NCBI GenBank assembly: GCA_963678925.1
Contig: OY787533.1
Coordinates: forward strand, 1,984,001-2,048,000
DNA: 64,000 nucleotides
Reading direction: 5' to 3'
Origin: G963665925 sp963678925
GTDB lineage: Bacteria; Bacillota; Clostridia; Peptostreptococcales; Acidaminobacteraceae
Part shown: positions 58,150 through 64,000 of the stretch, in pieces
Layout: every line of letters begins with the position of its first letter
Numbering within the stretch: position 1 is the stretch's first letter
The notes under the pieces: generated by a model
Seen by the model: only the letters and a program-made list of their open reading frames with translations
The model's database searches: none
Told to the model about the DNA's origin: nothing
Translations under genes and position numbers: made by a program

Positions 58150-59061
58150 ATGAGCAGTGTTTCAAGTGCGGCAAAGCCGGTCGGTCTCGACAAACCAAAG
58201 ACAAAAGGCAAGAAGAGAAGTCAGTGGGCTGAAGTTTGGAGACGACTTAAGAAGAATAAAATGGCCATGGTTGGCCTTGGTATTATCGGTGTGATCATTT
58301 TCTGTGCTCTTTTTGCAGATATTATTGCAGACTATGACACAGTGGTTATAAAACAGAACCTGAAAGCGCGTATGGAAGGACCTTCTGCAGCGCATATCCT
58401 AGGTACAGATGAATTTGGACGTGACATTTTTGCACGTATGGTGCACGGTGCGCGTGTATCCCTTCAGGTAGGTCTGATTGCGGTGGGCATCGCCATTGTT
58501 CTTGGTGGTTCGCTTGGCGCAGTGGCAGGCTATTATGGAGGCAAGCTTGACAACTTCATCATGCGTCTTATGGACGTGTTCCTTGCAATCCCATCTATCC
58601 TGCTTGCGATTGCAATCGTATCGGCTCTTGGGCCGTCTCTTTTCAACCTGATGCTTGCCATAGGCATCTCGTCGGTGCCGTCTTATGCACGTATTGTAAG
58701 GGCATCGGTGCTGTCTATCAGAGATCAGGAGTTTATTGAAGCAGCGCGTGCAATCGGCGCGAACGACTTTAGAATCATCACAAAGCATATTATTCCAAAT
58801 GCTCTGGCTCCAGTAATCGTTCAGGCAACGCTGGGTGTTGCAGGTGCAATCCTTTCAACAGCTGGTCTGTCATTCATCGGCATGGGCATTCAGCCTCCAG
58901 CTCCAGAGTGGGGTGCCATGCTGGCAGGCGGAAGACAGTACCTGCGTTATGCAGCGCACATCACTGCTTTCCCTGGTGTCGCAATCATGATTACAATCCT
59001 GGCGCTGAACCTGCTTGGCGACGGTCTGCGCGATGCACTCGATCCGCGTCTGAAGTCTTAA
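58150..59061 (+). CDS. Peptide ABC transporter permease (DppC/OppC family)
   Basis: A 303-residue permease with a cytoplasmic N-terminal stretch (about 40 residues, KTKGKKRSQWAEVWRRLKKN) and six helices. HILGTDEFGRDIFARMVHGARVSL and the EAA loop IRDQEFIEAARAIGANDFRI mark the DppC/OppC family. It follows the DppB-type gene by 24 bp and precedes two ATPase genes. Confidence 0.95.
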   Translation: MSSVSSAAKPVGLDKPKTKGKKRSQWAEVWRRLKKNKMAMVGLGIIGVIIFCALFADIIADYDTVVIKQNLKARMEGPSAAHILGTDEFGRDIFARMVHGARVSLQVGLIAVGIAIVLGGSLGAVAGYYGGKLDNFIMRLMDVFLAIPSILLAIAIVSALGPSLFNLMLAIGISSVPSYARIVRASVLSIRDQEFIEAARAIGANDFRIITKHIIPNALAPVIVQATLGVAGAILSTAGLSFIGMGIQPPAPEWGAMLAGGRQYLRYAAHITAFPGVAIMITILALNLLGDGLRDALDPRLKS

Positions 59062-59077
59062 TGAAAGGAGTACAGAC

Positions 59078-60085
59078 ATGTCAAAGCTTTTAAATATAAT
59101 AGATTTATCCATACACTACTTAACAGAAGACGGTGATGTACGTGCCGTAAATAATATCGACCTTGAGCTGGATGCCGGTGAAACATTGGGTCTGGTTGGT
59201 GAAACAGGTGCTGGAAAGACGACGACTGCACTGGGCATTATGCGTCTTGTACCGAACCCTCCAGGTGAGATCACAAGCGGTAAGATTGAGTTTGAAGGCC
59301 GTGACCTCATGGAAATTCCAGAGGAAGAGATGCGCATGATCCGCGGAAATAAGATTTCGATGATTTTCCAGGATCCGATGACATCCCTGAATCCGGTTAT
59401 GACAGTAGGCGAGCAGATTGCCGAGGTTATTGAGATCCACCAGAATATCGGGTCTAAGGAAGCCATGCTCAAATCAGGCGAGATGCTTGAAATGGTAGGC
59501 ATTCCTGCTGCAAGAGCCAATGACTATCCCCACCAGTTTTCCGGGGGCATGAAGCAGCGTGTGGTTATTGCGATTTCCCTTGCCTGCAACCCGCAGCTTC
59601 TGATTGCAGATGAGCCGACAACGGCCCTGGACGTTACAATTCAGGCCCAGGTGCTTGATCTGATGCGTAATCTGAAAAAAGAGTTCAACACAGCCATGAT
59701 GCTGATTACCCATGACCTTGGGGTTGTTGCAGAAGTCTGTGACAAGGTGGCAATCATGTATGCAGGTGAAATTGTAGAGTACGCGCCAATTCAGCAGCTC
59801 TTTGAAAACCCTGCCCATCCATATACACATGGTCTTTTCGGTTCAATTCCAAATCTGGATGACGATGTGAAAAGATTGACACCGATTACGGGTCTTATGC
59901 CTGATCCAACAGATCTTCCAACAGGCTGCAGCTTCCATCCGCGTTGTCCGCATGCAAAGCCGATTTGTGCGCAGCAGAGCCCGAAGAGCTCGGTTGTCGA
60001 TGGTGAGCACCGTGTAAGATGTCTGATGTACGAAGGCCTTGTTGAAAAAGTGACAGTGAACAAATCATCCAAGGAGGTAGGCTAA
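59078..60085 (+). CDS. Peptide ABC transporter ATPase (DppD/OppD family)
   Basis: A 335-residue ATP-binding subunit. Walker A is GETGAGKTTT, the signature is HQFSGGMKQRVVIA, Walker B is LLIADEPTTALD, and the switch His is in LITHDLGVVAEV. The C-terminal extension PTGCSFHPRCPHAKPIC is the Cys-rich OppD/F tail, which can hold an iron-sulfur cluster in relatives. It pairs with the next ATPase. Confidence 0.96.
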   Translation: MSKLLNIIDLSIHYLTEDGDVRAVNNIDLELDAGETLGLVGETGAGKTTTALGIMRLVPNPPGEITSGKIEFEGRDLMEIPEEEMRMIRGNKISMIFQDPMTSLNPVMTVGEQIAEVIEIHQNIGSKEAMLKSGEMLEMVGIPAARANDYPHQFSGGMKQRVVIAISLACNPQLLIADEPTTALDVTIQAQVLDLMRNLKKEFNTAMMLITHDLGVVAEVCDKVAIMYAGEIVEYAPIQQLFENPAHPYTHGLFGSIPNLDDDVKRLTPITGLMPDPTDLPTGCSFHPRCPHAKPICAQQSPKSSVVDGEHRVRCLMYEGLVEKVTVNKSSKEVG

Positions 60086-61039
60086 ATGGCAGCTTCAAAT
60101 GCAATTTTAGAGGTAAAGGGTCTAAAAAAACACTTCAAGACGCCAAAGGGTCTGCTTCATGCTGTTGACGGTGTCAACTTCACGATTGAAAAGGGCAGAA
60201 CGCTTGGAATCGTAGGAGAGTCTGGCTGCGGAAAGTCAACGACTGGTCGCGCGATTTTAAGACTGCACGAGCCGACAGACGGCGAAATCCTTTTCGAAGG
60301 CAAGAATATTGTCGATATGTCAAAGAGTGAAATGCAGAAAATCCGCCGGGAAATGCAGATCATTTTCCAGGATCCTTTCGCATCTCTGAATCCGCGTATG
60401 ACGGTTTCTGAAATTATCGCTGAACCGCTCCAGATTCATAAGCTGGTAAACGGCAAGGAAGAGCTTGAAGACCGCGTTGCAGAGCTGATGGCTCTGGTTG
60501 GCCTGTCTGAGCGTCTTGTGAATGCCTACCCGCATGAGCTGGATGGCGGTCGTCGTCAGCGTATCGGGATTGCACGCGCCCTTGCACTGAATCCAAAGTT
60601 CATCGTGTGTGACGAGCCTGTTTCTGCACTGGATGTTTCTATTCAGGCACAGGTACTTAATCTTATGCAGGACCTGCAGGAAGAGCTTGGACTGACATAT
60701 ATGTTCATTACCCATGACCTTTCGGTCGTAAAGCACTTCTCAGATGACATTGGCGTTATGTATCTGGGTCAAATGGTTGAAAAGGCTCCATCGAAGGATC
60801 TTTTTGCAGAACCGACACATCCTTATACAAAGGCGCTTTTATCGGCAATTCCTGTACCGAGTCTGACGCATAAGCGTGAACGTGTCATGCTTGAAGGGGA
60901 AATCACTTCGCCAATCAATCCTGCACCGGGCTGCCGTTTTGCGGCAAGATGCCCACTTGCAAATGACAAATGCAAGGCAGCTGATCCGGTTCTTCGTGAA
61001 GTGAAGCCAAACCACTTTGTGGCCTGCCACATGGTATAA
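60086..61039 (+). CDS. Peptide ABC transporter ATPase (DppF/OppF family)
   Basis: A 317-residue ATP-binding subunit starting directly after the previous stop (TAAATG). Walker A is GESGCGKSTT and Walker B is FIVCDEPVSALD; the signature reads ELDGGRRQR in place of the common LSGGQ, a variant also met in DppF-type proteins. The C-terminal PAPGCRFAARCPLANDKC is the OppF Cys motif. It completes the importer and is followed by a structured terminator. Confidence 0.95.
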   Translation: MAASNAILEVKGLKKHFKTPKGLLHAVDGVNFTIEKGRTLGIVGESGCGKSTTGRAILRLHEPTDGEILFEGKNIVDMSKSEMQKIRREMQIIFQDPFASLNPRMTVSEIIAEPLQIHKLVNGKEELEDRVAELMALVGLSERLVNAYPHELDGGRRQRIGIARALALNPKFIVCDEPVSALDVSIQAQVLNLMQDLQEELGLTYMFITHDLSVVKHFSDDIGVMYLGQMVEKAPSKDLFAEPTHPYTKALLSAIPVPSLTHKRERVMLEGEITSPINPAPGCRFAARCPLANDKCKAADPVLREVKPNHFVACHMV

Positions 61040-61055
61040 GCTTAAAATGCATAGG

Positions 61056-61143
61056 CACCTGGACAAGTCCTCATGGATATTTGAAGACCGCGCATGAAAA
61101 TGCGCGGGGGTATCTGGAAGGGGAATCTGTCCGGGTGTTTTTC
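61056..61143 (+). terminator. Large structured terminator (copy 2 of a shared element)
   Basis: CACCTGGACA (61056-61065) pairs with TGTCCGGGTG (61128-61137), one wobble, followed by TTTTT. Inside is a perfect hairpin CGCGCAT-GAAA-ATGCGCG. The flank AAAATGCATA and the end GAATCTGTCCGGGTG are shared with the element at 13581-13672, while the interior differs. Confidence 0.7.
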
Positions 61144-61243
61144 TATTTTTGTCTATCGTTCACATTCTGTTCACGTTTAAGAAGCGCAAAATATTCTCAA
61201 TTTGAGTTATAATGTAATTTGAGTATGAATTGGAGGAAATTAT

Positions 61244-62281
61244 ATGAATAGTTATTACACCAGTGCGCTTGTCTTTGCCGTGGTTTTTCTTCTGACAACA
61301 CCTGTGCTGAATGTGGTATACGGTGTGTTTGAAAAGATAACAAAGCGTTCAAAGACAGACATTGACGATGCACTTCTGGAACTTACAAGAAGGCCGGTAC
61401 GCTTTTTCATAAAGTGCACCACGCTTCTTATGGCATTTAATATGGTGATCCTTGGCTCTGGAATCAAGCCAGCCCTTTCCGCATCCCTGCGAAACGGATC
61501 GGCACATCTGATGAAGTCCGTTTTCATCATCTCCATATGCTGGGTCTTTTCGAGGCTGACATCAAAAATAGATCACCTTATTGCAGAGTTCAAACTCCTG
61601 TTTCAGATTGAACTCAATCATCTGGTGGCGCCATTTATATCCAAGATGCTCAATATTTTAGTCTGGGCAATTGGCGCGCTCATGATCGCTTCAGAATTCA
61701 ACTTTGATGTCACTGGTTTTGTAGCCTCCCTGGGGATTACAGGACTTGCCGTAGCCCTTGCAGGAAAGAGCATGCTGGGCAACCTCTTTGGCGGTTTTGC
61801 GATTATAGGAAACAAGACCTTTGATATCGACGACTGGATTGTAGCGGATGGTATTGAAGGGACCGTTGAAAACATCAGCATGTGGGCAACCAAGGTAAGG
61901 ACCTTTGACAAGGGGCTTGTTACAGTGCCCAATGAACTGCTTGCGTCGACAAAGATTCTGAATTACTCAAGACGGGACCAGCGGCGCGTGAGTTTTCTGC
62001 TGGGCGTTACATACGATACACCGCAGCATAAGCTTCAAAAGGTTGTCGATGAGATCAGAAACATGCTGATTGCACATCCTAAGGTTGCTGAGGACCTATT
62101 GATTGTCAATTTTGAGAACTTTGGCGATTCGGCCCTTGAAATCAAGGTTTACTATTTCATAAAGAGTCATGCATTTCTTGAATATATGGAAATTCGTGAG
62201 GATATCAATATGCGCATTATGGAAATCCTTTCAGAAAACAAGGTGGAAGTTGCGTTTCCAAGCGTTACGGTATATCAGTAA
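61244..62281 (+). CDS. MscS-family mechanosensitive ion channel
   Basis: A 345-residue membrane protein with about four N-terminal helices, then the pore helix region SLGITGLAVALAGKSMLGNL (Gly/Ala-rich TM3 of MscS) and the cytoplasmic beta domain GGFAIIGNKTFDIDDWIVAD, VENISMWATKVRTFD and PNELLAS. It opens under membrane tension to release solutes on osmotic downshock. GGAGGAAA precedes the ATG. The following half-permease gene starts 18 bp later. Confidence 0.93.
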   Translation: MNSYYTSALVFAVVFLLTTPVLNVVYGVFEKITKRSKTDIDDALLELTRRPVRFFIKCTTLLMAFNMVILGSGIKPALSASLRNGSAHLMKSVFIISICWVFSRLTSKIDHLIAEFKLLFQIELNHLVAPFISKMLNILVWAIGALMIASEFNFDVTGFVASLGITGLAVALAGKSMLGNLFGGFAIIGNKTFDIDDWIVADGIEGTVENISMWATKVRTFDKGLVTVPNELLASTKILNYSRRDQRRVSFLLGVTYDTPQHKLQKVVDEIRNMLIAHPKVAEDLLIVNFENFGDSALEIKVYYFIKSHAFLEYMEIREDINMRIMEILSENKVEVAFPSVTVYQ

Positions 62282-62299
62282 TTGAATGGAGGGGAGACT

Positions 62300-62782
62300 G
62301 TGACAGTACTTTATGGCTTGACTGCATTATGCCTATTGTTTTCACTGATAAAAGACGTGGAAAAAACACGGCGTGCGCTTAAACTTGCCTGGAAGAAGTT
62401 CAGCAAGGTTCTGCATCCCTTTATGTTGATGCTGATTGGTGTCTCTCTTTCCCTAGCCCTGATTCCTGACGTTTGGATTGAAAGAACCCTTGCGGGGAAA
62501 CACATTACAGCTGTATTCATCGGGAGCCTGCTGGGTTCAATTGTCATGATGCCGGGATTTGTAGCATTTCCCTTGGCTTCAATTCTGAAAGACAGCGGCG
62601 TCGGGTACGGAACCCTGGCAGCCTTTACAACGACCCTCATGATGGTTGGGGTACTGACATTTCCGGTTGAAGAAGCATATATAGGAAGAAAACTGGCTCT
62701 CCTGAGAAATCTGGCCGGCTATGGCATTGCCATGCTGACGGCGCTGGCAATTGCAATTGCATATGGGGAGGTGCCCTTCTAA
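62300..62782 (+). CDS. Half-size permease, N-terminal half of a YraQ/ArsP-like permease
   Basis: A 160-residue membrane protein with about four helices. IPDVWIERTLAGKHITAVFI and GSIVMMPGFVAFPLASIL match the half-repeat of the DUF318/ArsP-type permease family. A GTG start at 62300 is chosen because GGAGGGGAG lies just upstream, whereas the TTG at 62284 would precede that site. It overlaps the next half-permease by one base (TAATG). Full-length relatives carry both halves in one chain of over 300 residues. Confidence 0.72.
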   Translation: MTVLYGLTALCLLFSLIKDVEKTRRALKLAWKKFSKVLHPFMLMLIGVSLSLALIPDVWIERTLAGKHITAVFIGSLLGSIVMMPGFVAFPLASILKDSGVGYGTLAAFTTTLMMVGVLTFPVEEAYIGRKLALLRNLAGYGIAMLTALAIAIAYGEVPF

Positions 62783-63303
62783 TGAAAAAAGGAAGTCGAT
62801 GGGCGATCTATGCCGGGTTTGTCATGCTTATGGCTGCCGGTGTGCTGTTTGATTTTTCAGTGGGCAAATCGGTGGGACAAAACTTCGTTTCATTTACATT
62901 GGAGCTTGCGAAAATCATGCCGCCGGTCTTTATATTGGTAGGACTTTTTGAAGTGTGGGTTCCAAGGGCAGTTATCGAGAAGCACCTTGGAAATGCGAAG
63001 AATATCATGGGGTACATTTGGGTGCTCCTGTTGGCTGCAACGACAATTGGCGGACTTTTTGTCGCCTTTCCAGTCGCCCAGAGTCTTGAGTCAAAGGGCG
63101 CGTCAAAACCGGTTGTTCTGACCTATTTGACAGCGGCGACAGTGGTCAGGCTGCCTATGACAATTTTTGAAATGACCTTCTTGGGACTGCGCTTTACCGC
63201 AGTGCGCTGGGTCTGCTCAATTACGCTGACCCTGGTGAGCAGCGTGCTTCTTGCTAAAACGACACATGACGCCCCGGTCTTTAAAGAAGAGCGTCAGGCT
63301 TGA
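62782..63303 (+). CDS. Half-size permease, C-terminal half of a YraQ/ArsP-like permease
   Basis: A 173-residue membrane protein with about five helices. VWVPRAVIEKHLGNAKNIMG and TIGGLFVAFPVAQSLESKGA mirror the repeat in the preceding gene, so the two probably form one transporter. The transported compound is unknown; ArsP relatives export organoarsenicals, but the key Cys residues of ArsP are not seen here. Its translation is coupled to the first half. Confidence 0.72.
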   Translation: MKKGSRWAIYAGFVMLMAAGVLFDFSVGKSVGQNFVSFTLELAKIMPPVFILVGLFEVWVPRAVIEKHLGNAKNIMGYIWVLLLAATTIGGLFVAFPVAQSLESKGASKPVVLTYLTAATVVRLPMTIFEMTFLGLRFTAVRWVCSITLTLVSSVLLAKTTHDAPVFKEERQA

Positions 63304-63325
63304 AGCAAAGCGGAGAGGAATATTT

Positions 63326-64000
63326 ATGGAAAAGACAGCTTTAATACTTGAAGGCGGTGGCTTTAGAGGTATGTTTACTTCGGGCGCACTGGACTTTTTT
63401 CTAGAAAAGAATATCAAGTTCCCATATGTGATCGGCGTATCTATGGGTGCCTGCAATGGTGCATCCTACGTGTCAAGTCAAATAGGGCGCAGTAAGACGG
63501 TCAATGCGGATTTTGTGGATGATAAGCGGTATATGAGCCTGAGACGGCTTCTCCTTAAAGGGGAGCTCTTTGGCATGGACTTTGTTTTCAGGACCATACC
63601 AACTGAAATCGTACCCTATGATTTTGAAGCCTATGATAGAGGCGGACAGCATTTCACAGTGGTCGTCACGGACATTGAGTCCGGCCGTCCAGTCTATCTT
63701 GAAAACAGCAGGGGAAGAGATCTGATGGATGCCCTCCAGGCATCGGCGAGCCTGCCCTTCATTTCAAAGCCAGTGTCTATTGACGGACGGCTCTGTCTTG
63801 ACGGTGGGATTTCAGATTCCATTCCCATTGAGCGCGCGCGTCTTGACGGATACGACAAGTTCGTAATTATTCTCACCCAGCCTAGGGCATATGAGAAGCA
63901 GCCCTCCTCGGCGAACAAGATTACAAAGTATTGGTATAGAAAATATCCCCACCTTGAAAGATTGCTTCGTGAAAGACACGAAAATTATAACCGAGCGCGT
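63326..64000 (+). CDS. Patatin-like phospholipase, N-terminal part
   Basis: The frame runs off the window after 225 codons. The patatin motifs are complete in the part seen: oxyanion hole EGGGFRGMF, nucleophile Ser in GVSMGA (near residue 44) and the dyad Asp in LDGGISDSIP. It should hydrolyse lipid acyl esters. GGAGAGGAA precedes the ATG. RssA/YjjU-like members are common in bacteria and usually cytoplasmic. It begins 22 bp after the half-permease pair. Confidence 0.92.
   Translation, partial: MEKTALILEGGGFRGMFTSGALDFFLEKNIKFPYVIGVSMGACNGASYVSSQIGRSKTVNADFVDDKRYMSLRRLLLKGELFGMDFVFRTIPTEIVPYDFEAYDRGGQHFTVVVTDIESGRPVYLENSRGRDLMDALQASASLPFISKPVSIDGRLCLDGGISDSIPIERARLDGYDKFVIILTQPRAYEKQPSSANKITKYWYRKYPHLERLLRERHENYNRAR

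Overview
The window looks like a chromosomal piece of an anaerobic, amino-acid/peptide-fermenting member of the Clostridia (Firmicutes) of moderate GC. The signs are strong AGGAGG ribosome sites, a PTS with HPr Ser46, LevR-type and Fis-type sigma54 activators, ThiS/ThiF/ThiG/ThiH without ThiC nearby, a PepD-type dipeptidase, and Dpp and OPT peptide transporters. The genus cannot be fixed from the sequence alone. No phage, insertion sequence, CRISPR array, rRNA or tRNA was found.

Layout. 1-8.65 kb: the end of a thiolase and an SDR reductase face a two-gene operon (KAS III-like enzyme and CoA-transferase). A divergent sigma54 activator with a PAS domain is followed by a sodium:solute symporter operon and an iron-sulfur flavoprotein. 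Two -24/-12 promoters, each with an 18-bp dyad TGWAAC-N6-GTTACA about 125-130 bp upstream, tie these operons into one regulon. 8.7-15 kb: housekeeping genes (MsrA, Usp, Ung), a LysR regulator with a divergent promoter that drives only a 47-codon ORF, a repeat-rich spacer, a MATE exporter and a CCG-domain iron-sulfur protein. 15-27.6 kb: a LevR-type activator and a ten-gene, self-contained PTS operon for GlcNAc-containing disaccharides, with its own HPr, EI, IIA/IIB/IIC, GH4 and GH170-like hydrolases, GlcNAc kinase, NagA and NagB, behind a third -24/-12 promoter.

27.6-43.5 kb: a hybrid histidine kinase co-transcribed with two ABC-2 permeases but no ATPase, a Cys/His-rich DUF1292 protein with an NhaC antiporter, TetR and an OPT peptide transporter, a PqqD-like protein, PepD, a soluble PAS kinase, GlnRS and a fused gene remnant. 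43.6-47.6 kb: a TPP riboswitch and thiSFGH-thiE operon. 47.6-50.1 kb: an AT-richer pair, dihydrolipoamide dehydrogenase and a divergent ArsR-rhodanese fusion.

50.1-54.8 kb: a second PAS-type sigma54 activator and its target operon (CitMHS transporter and a split AtuA-like protein) behind a fourth -24/-12 promoter with three TTTCTA-N6-TAGAAA dyads. The substrate is not apparent and this is the best candidate for an undescribed pathway. 55-61 kb: a dipeptide/oligopeptide ABC transporter with a structured leader. 61.2-64 kb: an MscS channel, a permease split into two half-genes, and the start of a patatin-like lipase.

A theme runs through the window. At all three sigma54 loci the dyad next to the activator's stop codon is embedded in, or is, a terminator-like hairpin, so one sequence may end the regulator transcript and also bind the regulator for the downstream promoter.
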